From assembly GCA_011391635.1 (NCBI GenBank), contig JAABQD010000017.1:1-54682 (forward strand): DNA of 54,682 bases. The letters run 5' to 3'. The translations under genes and the position numbers were made by a program. The notes under the pieces were generated by a model that made no database searches, was not told the DNA's origin, and saw only the letters and a list, made by a program, of their open reading frames with translations. Of the stretch, positions 26,618 to 34,370 are shown one piece after another. The DNA is from Sulfurimonas sp. (GTDB lineage: Bacteria > Campylobacterota > Campylobacteria > Campylobacterales > Sulfurimonadaceae). Each line of letters begins with the position of its first letter. Position 1 is the stretch's first letter.

Positions 26618-27275
26618 CTCCATAAGTCTAAAAAGTGAGAATTTTGAGCAGTTGTTTACAAGCGATGATTATATCATAGATGGAGTTAAAAGTGTAGGAG
26701 TATTTGAACCTCAACGCTGGATAGAAACTTTTAAGAAAAGACTTACTAAAAGCATTGTAGAGGCGAAGATACTTCACACCTCAACGGGCTTAACTATTCC
26801 ACTCAAACGCTACAATAGAAGCCCGACAAAGCAAACTTTAGATATTGCAGGGCTTCAAGGCTATGATGAAAAGTCGGAGTTTTTAAACGACCTCTTAGAG
26901 GCTCACTTCTTAGAGTTTATGGAGTGCGATATCAAGCGGATAGATATTTGTTTCGATTTTGTGAAAGTGCCGAAACGAGTTATAAAAAAGCTTTGTGTAA
27001 AAAGAGAGCCTTTTCAATTCAGAAACACCACTTATTACAAAACAGCAAAAGAGAAAAAGTTAAATCAAGTGTTAGATATAAAAATCTACAACAAACAAAA
27101 AGAGGCGAACCTATCCAAACCATTAGAACGGATAGAGTTTTGTTTCAAAGGTGCTTATTTTCCAAAAGGTATGAAGCTCAAAGATTTAGATAAAAAATTC
27201 CTATCAAAGATGGAAAAAAGTATCTTAAATTTCAGTGGAATAAATGCGAAAATAATCCCTATAAGTTACATTTAG
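26595..27275 (+). CDS. Replication initiation factor-like protein
   Basis: A 226-residue protein with the pattern of rolling-circle replication initiators (Rep_trans / replication initiation factor family). DIKRIDICFDFVKVP is a strand with conserved Asp, TTYYKTAKEKK follows, and then VLDIKIYNKQKEANLSKPLERIEFCFKG, comparable with the K-x-Y-x-K ... R-x-E-x-x-x-K end of the family. The catalytic Tyr could be one of the Tyr pair in TTYYK. The match is by eye. It would allow autonomous replication of the excised element. Short for the family, so perhaps a reduced version. Confidence 0.55.
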   Translation: MKSIGKIDSISLKSENFEQLFTSDDYIIDGVKSVGVFEPQRWIETFKKRLTKSIVEAKILHTSTGLTIPLKRYNRSPTKQTLDIAGLQGYDEKSEFLNDLLEAHFLEFMECDIKRIDICFDFVKVPKRVIKKLCVKREPFQFRNTTYYKTAKEKKLNQVLDIKIYNKQKEANLSKPLERIEFCFKGAYFPKGMKLKDLDKKFLSKMEKSILNFSGINAKIIPISYI

Positions 27276-27439
27276 TGAGTTAGTAAGAAATACCCCTCAC
27301 AAACACCGTCCAGCACGGGCTTAAAAGCACTTCTTAAAGTTTGCTGAAAGTGAGGGCAATTTTCTTATCAAAAACTAAGTATTTTCAGAGCTAATATTTA
27401 CTAAAAAAGTAAGAAAAAAAAAGATAAAAGGATAGAAAA

Positions 27440-27958
27440 ATGTTAACAATCAAACAAGAGAAATTCGTACTTAAATATTTTGAGTGTGGAAATGCTACAG
27501 AGGCTTATAAACATGCTTATGATGCTTCAAAGATGACAGATAAATCAATCAACGAGTCATCCTCAAAGCTTTTAAATAACACCAAGGTTACATCAAGGTT
27601 GCAGGAACTTAGAGACTCAGCTCAACAAAGAACAGAAGTTACAGTTGATAAGCTTGTTCAAGAACTTGCAAAAATTGCCTTTTTAGATGTGAGCAACTAC
27701 TTAGATATTTCGGACAGCAGGATTATCATAAAAGACCTAATAGGCATAGATAAGAGTGTCATAGCAAGTGCAAGTGAGGTTTTTGATAAGGAGGGTATGA
27801 GAGTTGGTGTTGAGTTGAAATTTCACGACAAATTAGGGGCAATTGAAAAACTAATGAAACATTTAGGGGCTTACACACAGAAAGTTGAGATATCAGGAGA
27901 GTTTAGCTTGAAAGACTTTGTTAAAGAGTTCCATCTCAAAAATAAAAAAGAGAAATAA
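27440..27958 (+). CDS. Terminase small subunit
   Basis: A 172-residue phage-type TerS of the Terminase_2 family. The N-terminal HTH region reads LTIKQEKFVLKYFECGNATEAYKHAYDASK, followed by INESSSKLLNNTKVTSRLQEL, the usual sequence. TerS recognises the packaging site and works with a large terminase, which is absent here. A lone TerS is typical of satellites that redirect a helper phage packaging machine. The stop overlaps a 14-codon frame (27958-28002). Confidence 0.9.
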   Translation: MLTIKQEKFVLKYFECGNATEAYKHAYDASKMTDKSINESSSKLLNNTKVTSRLQELRDSAQQRTEVTVDKLVQELAKIAFLDVSNYLDISDSRIIIKDLIGIDKSVIASASEVFDKEGMRVGVELKFHDKLGAIEKLMKHLGAYTQKVEISGEFSLKDFVKEFHLKNKKEK

Positions 27959-28002
27959 TGAAGCAAGTATTAGAGATATGGGCTGGAAGCATTGAAGAGT
28001 AA
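27958..28002 (+). pseudogene. 14-residue frame after the small terminase gene
   Basis: ATG overlaps the TerS stop (TAATG) and opens MKQVLEIWAGSIEE before TAA. Translational coupling with so short a product suggests the beginning of a lost gene, directly before the first 46-bp repeat. It may also be accidental. Confidence 0.25.
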
Positions 28003-28003
28003 A

Positions 28004-28049
28004 TTACAAAACTGAACTATGCAGAGTGTCAATCTGACACGATGGAAAA
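28004..28049. repeat. 46-bp direct repeat, copy 1
   Basis: 44 of 46 bases equal 28958-29003. Both contain an inverted repeat, here GTGTCA-ATC-TGACAC (28026-28040). The two copies bracket the repressor/operator region. Possible roles are a packaging or replication site, or the trace of recombination. Confidence 0.85.
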
Positions 28050-28276
28050 AGATATGAAGTGTGGTTAAATCTACAGAGGGAAATTTACTTTACTATAAAA
28101 GTGAGTCCCCCGCTATCTCAAATGAGGTAGGAAAAACATCCGATACTCAAATAATGAGTATGGAAAAGGAGACTTCCAATAAAATCATACCACAAAAAGC
28201 CAATAATCATAAGAGTATAGTTTTGTACTCTTAAAGGTATTCTATCGCTCCTTGATGAGATATGTGAGTTTTAGAG
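28050..28276. other. Intergenic stretch with two hairpins
   Basis: ATACTCA/TGAGTAT (28143-28161) and AAGAGTA/TACTCTT (28211-28232) form hairpins. The second lies 45 bp beyond the stop of the minus-strand repressor gene and could end it. No gene is seen here. A packaging (cos/pac) site near TerS would be expected in a satellite, but I cannot identify one. Confidence 0.4.
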
Positions 28277-28498
28277 CTATTCTTTACAGATATTGTCTTT
28301 AATAAGTTGCTTCAACTCTTTGCAGTCTTTATTTTCAATGTAGAGAGTGAGCCAACTTTGAACCCAATAGGGAACCTCACGACCATTTGAACCCCATGCA
28401 TTAATTGTATTGTATGAAGTTTCTAACAATTCCGCAAAAGCTTTTTTAGTCAAATGAGCTTTTTTTAGTAACTTGTTAAAATCATCTCTATTTAACAT
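28277..28498 (-). CDS. HTH repressor-like protein
   Basis: A 73-residue protein with a phage-type helix-turn-helix: FNKLLKKAHLTKKAFAELLETSYNTINAWGSNGREVPYWVQSWL. The 'W-G-x-x-G-R-x-V-P' segment is common in short phage and island regulators. The start at 28498 follows AGAGGT at good spacing. It is divergent from the gene at 28660, with four regularly spaced operator-like repeats between, as in a lysogeny switch. It is the likely master repressor of the element. Confidence 0.78.
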   Translation of the reverse strand: MLNRDDFNKLLKKAHLTKKAFAELLETSYNTINAWGSNGREVPYWVQSWLTLYIENKDCKELKQLIKDNICKE

Positions 28499-28521
28499 AA
28501 TATACCTCTTTAATTCTTTAT

Positions 28522-28634
28522 ATGTATAAAAGTATATCATAATCAATTATTTAATGTATGTTTATATACTAATTAAGTTTTCGTTAATGTACTATTGTAT
28601 ATTATATTAAACTTTTAAATGTATAAAAGTACAT
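28522..28634. promoter_or_regulatory. Four phased 16-bp operators
   Basis: ATGTATAAAAGTATAT (28522), ATGTATGTTTATATAC (28554), ATGTACTATTGTATAT (28587) and ATGTATAAAAGTACAT (28619) share the dyad ATGTA-N6-TAYAT. Start distances are 32, 33 and 32 bp, about three helical turns, so a repressor would bind on one face of the DNA. They lie between the divergent repressor and the 28660 gene. Confidence 0.75.
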
Positions 28635-28659
28635 AATATACCAAAACAAGGAACACAAA

Positions 28660-28947
28660 ATGCAAAAATATAAATACATGAGAGAGAGCATTCAAGACCT
28701 CTCAAACATAAACCTAGTTATAAACAGCAAGATAGATGATTATCTTGATTATCTCAAAGAAGATGACGCCGAAACAATAAAAGATTTAAAAAGTGTGTTC
28801 ATTGAGTTTTTACTAGAAATGAGAACTGATAACAATCTTTTATTTTTAGCAATTGCAAGAACAAAAGAAGTTAATTATATGCCCAAAGAATTAAAAGAGC
28901 TTGATGTGGATAGTTTCAAATTAGAGCTTTTAAAAAAGAGATATTGA
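28660..28947 (+). CDS. Unknown protein divergent from the repressor
   Basis: A 95-residue acidic, helical protein with no recognised family: SIQDLSNINLVINSKIDDYLDYLKEDD and LDVDSFKLELLKKRY are the main features. CAAGGAAC precedes the start. It is under the phased operators, so it may be an antirepressor or early regulator of the element, which is inference from position. Confidence 0.6.
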   Translation: MQKYKYMRESIQDLSNINLVINSKIDDYLDYLKEDDAETIKDLKSVFIEFLLEMRTDNNLLFLAIARTKEVNYMPKELKELDVDSFKLELLKKRY

Positions 28948-28957
28948 GTTTGTGAAG

Positions 28958-29003
28958 TTACAAAACTGAACTATGCAGAGTGTCAAATTGACACGATGGA
29001 AAA
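28958..29003. repeat. 46-bp direct repeat, copy 2
   Basis: Matches 28004-28049 except for two bases in the centre, which leave the inverted repeat intact (GTGTCAA-A-TTGACAC). Conserving the dyad while changing its centre hints at a protein-binding site. Confidence 0.85.
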
Positions 29004-29074
29004 TTAAAATTGTCAGTTCAGGAATAACAAAATGAGAAAAGCTCCAAGGGGTAGCAAATCCCTTGAAGTGTAGG

Positions 29075-29155
29075 TTACTTCATAAGAGCAAAAGCGATAT
29101 ACACTAAAGCAATCACTAAATATCCTATCGTGTGAAAATCAAAATGCTGGAACAT
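29075..29155 (-). CDS. 26-residue hydrophobic peptide, candidate type I toxin
   Basis: ATG at 29155 (minus strand) follows AAAGGA at good spacing. The frame encodes 26 residues, beginning MFQHFDFHTIGYLVIALVY and ending in a hydrophobic stretch before MK, which would form one membrane-spanning helix. The start codon and first codons are complementary over 12 bases to the loop of the small RNA at 29211-29315, and the ribosome-binding site is nearly complementary to a second stretch of it. Small membrane peptides with such control are typical type I toxins. I do not recognise a known family. Confidence 0.6.
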   Translation of the reverse strand: MFQHFDFHTIGYLVIALVYIAFALMK

Positions 29156-29210
29156 TTCAAATCCTTTGGGCGGTCTAACCCCATAACCCAACCATCTTAA
29201 AAAATAGACC

Positions 29211-29315
29211 AAAAAAAAAGCCCTACCACTCACGAAGAGTGATAGAGCTTAACCGCCTAAAGTCTTATGTTCCAGCATATTTTAGACTTACACACACAAA
29301 GAGCTACCTTTGATA
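29211..29315 (-). ncRNA. Small RNA with loop-exposed antisense seed, candidate RNA antitoxin or leader
   Basis: Read on the minus strand: promoter TATAAT, a 5' hairpin (CAAAG/CTTTG), then stem AAGTCT/AGACTT (29284-29289 with 29260-29265) exposing ATGCTGGAACAT (29267-29278) in its loop. ACTTT-GGCGGT-like pairing sequence follows (29252-29262). A 13-bp terminator stem (29219-29249) then ends in nine T. Two pairs in the terminator stem are G-U only on the minus strand and would be C/A mismatches on the plus strand, which fixes the direction. The loop pairs exactly with the start of the peptide gene just downstream. Confidence 0.55.
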
Positions 29316-29320
29316 CAAAA

Positions 29321-29326
29321 ATTATA
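29321..29326 (-). promoter_or_regulatory. -10 element of the small RNA
   Basis: TATAAT on the minus strand (GTGTTATAATT), about 30 nt before the AAGTCT stem. Confidence 0.5.
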
Positions 29327-29437
29327 ACACAAAAAAGTTAAAATATTTAACAATAAATTAGAGGGTAACAAATCCACTTAGACAATATGATATTAACAAT
29401 GCTATAATTTTACAAAGTTTATATCGAGGAATTTTAC

Positions 29438-29671
29438 ATGCAAACTATACATTTTCAAGTTGAAGATAGTCTTTACAATGAGATGATAAAAAAAGGTATC
29501 AATATTCAAGATGAGTTAAAACTTGCATTTAATAAAATCTTGTATAAAAAAGAGTATCAAATCGCAAACGACATAAAAAAAGGTTTGGACGAATTAGAAT
29601 TACACAAAAGTGGAAAAATAGAATTAGAAAGTTTGGATAGTTTTTTAAACAGATTAGAAAATGCAAATTAA
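29438..29671 (+). CDS. Antitoxin-like protein paired with a RelE-type toxin
   Basis: A 77-residue protein that begins MQTIHFQVEDSLYNEMIKKGINIQDELKLAFNKIL, which is like the RHH/RelB-type start of antitoxins, followed by an acidic tail. The ribosome-binding site is GAGGAA. It overlaps the toxin gene by 11 bases. The pair sits against attR, where it would help keep the element in the chromosome. Confidence 0.75.
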   Translation: MQTIHFQVEDSLYNEMIKKGINIQDELKLAFNKILYKKEYQIANDIKKGLDELELHKSGKIELESLDSFLNRLENAN

Positions 29672-29990
29672 GACCACGCAAGAATTTCAAAAAAGTTTCA
29701 TCAAGTTAATCAAAAAAGATAAATTTTTAATATCAGAAATCAGAGAGCTACAAAGTGAGCTACTTCAAAACAGTAATTTAGGTATCAATCTAGGTAATGG
29801 TACATTTAAAATCAGACTTCAAAACAAATCCAACAACAAAGGCAAAAGTGCTGGTTACAGAATAATAACCTACACAAAGCTAGATGATGCTATTTTGTTT
29901 GTGTATATCTACTCAAAAAGCAATTTAGAAAATATCTCAGAGACTAAGATAGATGAAATTATCGCTGGTTATAAAAATACTACACTTTAA
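29661..29990 (+). CDS. RelE/ParE-superfamily toxin
   Basis: A 109-residue basic protein. NLGNGTFKIRLQNKSNNKGKSAGYRIITYTKLDDAILFVYIYSKSNLENIS is the RelE fold core of the HigB/RelE-like group (R in FKIRL, GYRII, and Y-x-Y-S-K). An mRNA-cleaving role is likely from the family. Coupled with the preceding antitoxin gene. Length is normal and the frame is intact. Confidence 0.82.
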   Translation: MQIKTTQEFQKSFIKLIKKDKFLISEIRELQSELLQNSNLGINLGNGTFKIRLQNKSNNKGKSAGYRIITYTKLDDAILFVYIYSKSNLENISETKIDEIIAGYKNTTL

Positions 29991-29996
29991 TTTTTA

Positions 29997-30043
29997 GGGG
30001 CTTTTTTAGGGGCTTAATTTTAAAACAAAGCTTTTTAAGCCCT
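29997..30043. promoter_or_regulatory. GGGGCTTA repeats near attR, likely integrase arm sites
   Basis: GGGGCTTT (29997-30004), GGGGCTTA (30009-30016) and inverted TAAGCCCT (30036-30043) mirror the repeats beside attL. Confidence 0.5.
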
Positions 30044-30060
30044 ATTCCAAGAGAACTTAA

Positions 30061-30080
30061 ATCCTCCACAGCTCCACCAT
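30061..30080. other. attR, 20-bp direct repeat
   Basis: Exact copy of ATCCTCCACAGCTCCACCAT from the 3' end of ssrA (22842-22861). Confidence 0.92.
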
Positions 30081-30122
30081 AACTTAAATAACACCGCCAA
30101 CTTTAGAAACAATCAAACCACA

Positions 30123-30518
30123 TTATTTCAAAAACTGTGAAGCCATTTCTCTTAATATTACATCTGCTTTAGAAGACTCTCCACTATATTTAAGAATTTT
30201 TACTCCATGAGAAGTGATTGCATTCGCAGTGTTTTTACAAGCTTTTTTTACTACGATGTAATCACAACCTTCGAGAGTTACACCCATTTTGTTATGCTGT
30301 GCTATGTGTTCTGCATCATCCGCATCATGTGTGCATTGATGTTCTTCATCTGCATGGTCGTGGTCTAAATCTGTTCTTGGATTATTTTTTAGACCCTCCA
30401 ATTTAAATGATTTGAACATTCCTGCTCCACTCATTTCATAGATTGCAAACTTTGGAGTGTGTCCTGCATTAGGGAAAAATGTTAAACTTTCATCTCTAAC
30501 TGGTATAGCTATTTTCAT
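30123..30518 (-). CDS. NifX/NifB-type dinitrogenase cofactor-like protein
   Basis: A 131-residue member of the dinitrogenase iron-molybdenum cofactor family (NifX/NafY/NifB C-terminal domain). It starts MKIAIPVRDESLTFFPNAGHTPKFAIYE and ends with GCDYIVVKKACKNTANAITSHGVKIL. A His/Asp/Glu-rich insert (HDHADEEHQCTHDADDAEH, about 53-71) may bind metal. Stand-alone members are widespread and need not relate to nitrogen fixation; their function is mostly unknown. It overlaps the upstream epimerase gene. Confidence 0.85.
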   Translation of the reverse strand: MKIAIPVRDESLTFFPNAGHTPKFAIYEMSGAGMFKSFKLEGLKNNPRTDLDHDHADEEHQCTHDADDAEHIAQHNKMGVTLEGCDYIVVKKACKNTANAITSHGVKILKYSGESSKADVILREMASQFLK

Positions 30519-31357
30519 AAATTAGTTCCTTCATTTGTTTTTGTAAGAATATGACGCAAAGAACTCTCAACACTTGGATATTGAAACTCAAATCCAGCTT
30601 CTAAAAGTGCTTTTGGATAGACCTCTTTTGAGCCTGTAAGCACGGTTGAACCCTCTCCAAATAGAAGTTTTAAAACAAATTCAGGGAGTGGAAAAATAGT
30701 AGGTCGTCCCAACACTTTGCCTAAAGTTTTTGTAAATTCATAGTTTGTCACTGGTAATGGAGCCGTTGCATTAAATGTTCCAACAAGCTTTTTTTCTATC
30801 ACAAAAGAGTAGATGCGAACCAAATCATCCACATCTATCCAGCTTGTCATCATTTTACCATCACCAATAATACCACCCAAACCAAGTTTAAAAGGAGGAA
30901 GCATTTGAGCCAATGCCCCGCCATCTTTGCCAAATATCACACCAAAACGAATGATTGTTGTTGGTTTGTTACATTTATGTGCCTCTTCTTCCCACTTTTG
31001 TGTAAGGGTTGCCAAAAAGTCAGTTGCATATCCGACAAAACTCTCATCACATGCCATTCCATCTGGATATGCACCAATCGCAGAAGTGGATATAAAATGC
31101 TTTACATTACTTCTATTGATTGCATTGACTACTGTTTTTGTTGTCTCTATACGACTAGAGAGAAGTAATTTTTTATACTCTTCACTCCATCTTTTTATAA
31201 TTGGAGCTCCTGCAAGATTGATGACAACTTCAACTCCATCGAGCTTATTAACAATCGTATCTTCGCTATCATTTCTACCAATGACCACAAAATCACCAAA
31301 TGCTTCTGTTAAATGTGAACCAACAAAACCGCTCACTCCCGTAAATGCTACTTTCAT
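30515..31357 (-). CDS. NAD-dependent epimerase-like protein, TIGR01777 family
   Basis: A 280-residue short-chain dehydrogenase/epimerase fold protein of the YfcH/SulA-like TIGR01777 family. It begins MKVAFTGVSGFVGSHL (Rossmann TGxxGxxG) and shows NLAGAPIIKRW, FISTSAIGAYPDG, and a C-terminal FPLPEFVLKLLFGEGSTVLTGSKEVYPKAL segment. The substrate is not known. The start at 31357 follows AGGAG at proper spacing; the in-frame ATG at 31372 lacks this. Confidence 0.88.
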   Translation of the reverse strand: MKVAFTGVSGFVGSHLTEAFGDFVVIGRNDSEDTIVNKLDGVEVVINLAGAPIIKRWSEEYKKLLLSSRIETTKTVVNAINRSNVKHFISTSAIGAYPDGMACDESFVGYATDFLATLTQKWEEEAHKCNKPTTIIRFGVIFGKDGGALAQMLPPFKLGLGGIIGDGKMMTSWIDVDDLVRIYSFVIEKKLVGTFNATAPLPVTNYEFTKTLGKVLGRPTIFPLPEFVLKLLFGEGSTVLTGSKEVYPKALLEAGFEFQYPSVESSLRHILTKTNEGTNL

Positions 31358-31450
31358 AACTTCTCCTTTCATTCCTTCTTACACATATTGTACATTGATT
31401 AAATATAACTTGGTAATGTAAATTAAACTGTGAAATGTTTAAAAGCTTTT

Positions 31451-32101
31451 TTAAAGAACATGAAAAAACTCTGCAGCTTCAAGCTCATCTCCTGTTAAAT
31501 TCTCTTTTTTATAATCTTCATCACTATGCATCAACTCTTTTATTTTTTCTTGACAAAAGAGATACAGAACTTCTTTGGCATGTGGAAGATTACTTAAAAA
31601 TCCAAGTCCACTGAAGAGATACGGCTCTTCTTGCTCTATACAGATGAGCGTTCCTTCACAATTTTCTTCTAAATATTCGACAAGAACTCTATAGTTGATA
31701 TTAAATTCTGTCGCATGCCAACCAATCTCTTCAAGCTCTTTATGTGAAAATTCAGCTACGCCATCGCCTGTTGTATCATCGTACGAGGCTCTTTGTGTAT
31801 TCATTTTGATAATCTCTTGCCAATTTGAAAATGCCTTAATCAATACTCGCTCTTCATCTTCAACAACTTGATAATTTTTACCAAAAAGAGCTTCAAGGGA
31901 AGGTGTTTTGCTCGGCATCAAAACAGTTGTGGCATGTGGAACATGTTTGCCTTGATAAATCAAAATATCACTTTGTGCAAATGGCTCCTGCTTTATCTCT
32001 CCATCTATTGTTATTGCAAAAAGCTTAGAACTATTGATTGCACTCAAAAGAGAAATTTTATCAACAATAATAATCTCTTTAAATAGGTTAAATTTTTTCA
32101 T
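31451..32101 (-). CDS. Conserved-looking protein of unknown function
   Basis: A 216-residue cytoplasmic protein, start preceded by GGAG. I do not recognise the family. It is acidic, with the segments ALFGKNYQVVEDEERVLIKAFSNWQ and EEIGWHATEFNINYRVLVEYLEENCEG, and no membrane or signal segment. Two dispersed nonamers (31577, 31931) both encode PHA. The presence of these motifs suggests long residence in the genome, so it is likely a core gene of this group rather than a recent arrival. Confidence 0.75.
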   Translation of the reverse strand: MKKFNLFKEIIIVDKISLLSAINSSKLFAITIDGEIKQEPFAQSDILIYQGKHVPHATTVLMPSKTPSLEALFGKNYQVVEDEERVLIKAFSNWQEIIKMNTQRASYDDTTGDGVAEFSHKELEEIGWHATEFNINYRVLVEYLEENCEGTLICIEQEEPYLFSGLGFLSNLPHAKEVLYLFCQEKIKELMHSDEDYKKENLTGDELEAAEFFHVL

Positions 32102-32161
32102 GAAAAACTCCGAATTTGTCTGTAAATTCTTGGCATTATAAAAGTTTTTGCTTTATTTCAG

Positions 32162-32167
32162 TATAAT
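32162..32167 (+). promoter_or_regulatory. -10 element of ilvC
   Basis: TATAAT (AGTATAATGCG) about 50 nt before the ilvC start. AAGGA precedes the ATG. Confidence 0.55.
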
Positions 32168-32207
32168 GCGACAAATTTTTTATAAGCTTAAGCTTAATAT
32201 TATGTAA

Positions 32208-33239
<1,032 letters not shown>

Positions 33240-33245
33240 TCCTAG

Positions 33246-33292
33246 CGACGCAACTCCTGCGTCGTTACGCTCGTCGCGTACTTCTTGTACGC
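33246..33292 (+). terminator. Two consecutive GC-rich hairpins after ilvC
   Basis: CGACGCA/TGCGTCG (33246-33264, loop ACTCC) and GCGTAC/GTACGC (33276-33292, loop TTCTT) follow the ilvC stop within 55 bp. The stretch is GC-rich against an AT-rich background. No long T-run follows, so termination may be factor-assisted. Confidence 0.5.
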
Positions 33293-33404
33293 TTCCTTAC
33301 TAAACTCCTTGAATTTACATCACTAGCATTAATTTTCAATATTCACCTGTTAAAGTTTCCCACATGTGCCGTGAGCAAAGCGAGGAAATGCCCTTGTGGT
33401 ACCA

Positions 33405-34370
33405 CTACGATATAATTTTTTGAACTCGAATGAGTGTTGAGAGTAAAATCGCACTTTTATCTACATTTGCACTTTTCATTTTTAGTTCACTCTCTAACAG
33501 AAGTTCATGTAATTTATAATAAGTATTTGGTTTAAATTTGAGCGAAAGAGCAGCTTTTTCATCCACTACAAACTGAGGAGCAGGATAGCCAAGTATCTCA
33601 AGTGCATTAGGAGTTCCATTGACGCGTATATAGATATTGAACATATAAAGTTGTGTTACATATGCTGAGATTGCGGTTATAACACGAATTTCATCTTCGC
33701 CATGTTCAAGAATATTTCTCAAATCCTCTTTAAAATCTTTTTTGTTTAGTAGCTTTCTTATAAAATCATCTAAATTTACTTCCGCAAGTCCAAAAACTAG
33801 ATGGTCAATATCTTGAACTGTTATCGCTCTATCATATATTTGAAACTTTTCTATTTCGTTGCACGAGAGAGCTACATCGGAGTTGTGAATTTGCAAAAGA
33901 TGTGCAATACAATCATTAGTAATGCTCACTTTTTTCTCTTTTGCAACTTGTGCCACAATGCTTTGTGCTTCAAAATCTTTAGGATGAAAAAATCTCACAT
34001 CCATTGTACTTTTTTTGGCAAATGCTTTTGCATAATCCTTATAATCATCTCCATAGTAGGAATAAACAAAGAGATTATCACTATTTTTTTCACAAAGTTC
34101 TATCAATGTATCTATATCTTTCTTAGGTACTTTTTTTTCACTTTTGATGATTAAAACATTTCTGTCTCCAAAGAGTGAAGCTTGGGAAAGATGGGCTTTT
34201 GCAGAGTTAAAATCATATTCATCATGATAAAAAGAGAGGACAGAGGCATCTTCTACTTGAGAGACCTTTTTCGTATATATATCTATAAAAAAACTACTCT
34301 CTCCAAAAAATACAAAACTGTTGGAGAGACTTTTGTTTTGTATATGTTTGTCTAACTCACTTTTGTACAT
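33405..34370 (-). CDS. holA: DNA polymerase III delta subunit
   Basis: The clamp-loader subunit that opens the sliding clamp. The 321-residue protein matches the Campylobacterota form of HolA: FVFFGESSFFIDIYTKKV at the front (non-functional nucleotide site), then LVFGLAEVNLDDFIRKLLNKK and the collar helices of the C-terminal third (LLESELKMKSANVDKSAILLSTLI). Divergent from E. coli HolA, but the domain order fits. Its ATG overlaps the rnr stop (TAATG). Confidence 0.85.
   Translation of the reverse strand: MYKSELDKHIQNKSLSNSFVFFGESSFFIDIYTKKVSQVEDASVLSFYHDEYDFNSAKAHLSQASLFGDRNVLIIKSEKKVPKKDIDTLIELCEKNSDNLFVYSYYGDDYKDYAKAFAKKSTMDVRFFHPKDFEAQSIVAQVAKEKKVSITNDCIAHLLQIHNSDVALSCNEIEKFQIYDRAITVQDIDHLVFGLAEVNLDDFIRKLLNKKDFKEDLRNILEHGEDEIRVITAISAYVTQLYMFNIYIRVNGTPNALEILGYPAPQFVVDEKAALSLKFKPNTYYKLHELLLESELKMKSANVDKSAILLSTLIRVQKIIS

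Larger units (their letters stand above)
22842..30080. mobile_element. Integrated 7.2-kb phage satellite-like element (PICI-like)
   Basis: The element lies between two 20-bp direct repeats, at the end of ssrA. In order it holds a tyrosine integrase, an unknown gene, an AlpA-like regulator, a Rha-like regulator, two small unknown genes, a replication initiator-like gene and a small terminase subunit. Then come a divergent HTH repressor with phased operators, a candidate RNA-regulated peptide and a RelE-type toxin-antitoxin pair. It has no large terminase, portal, capsid, tail or lysis genes. Integrase, AlpA, replication and TerS with no structural genes is the layout of phage-inducible chromosomal islands. 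A decayed prophage is the alternative, but the open frames look intact. Confidence 0.75.

Noticed and set aside
29144..29278. The long inverted repeat read as a plus-strand RNA
   Set aside because: The terminator stem would have two C/A mismatches and the A9 run would precede the hairpin; the minus strand gives G-U pairs and a T-run.
22842..30080. Complete prophage
   Set aside because: No large terminase, portal, capsid, tail or lysis genes within the attachment sites.
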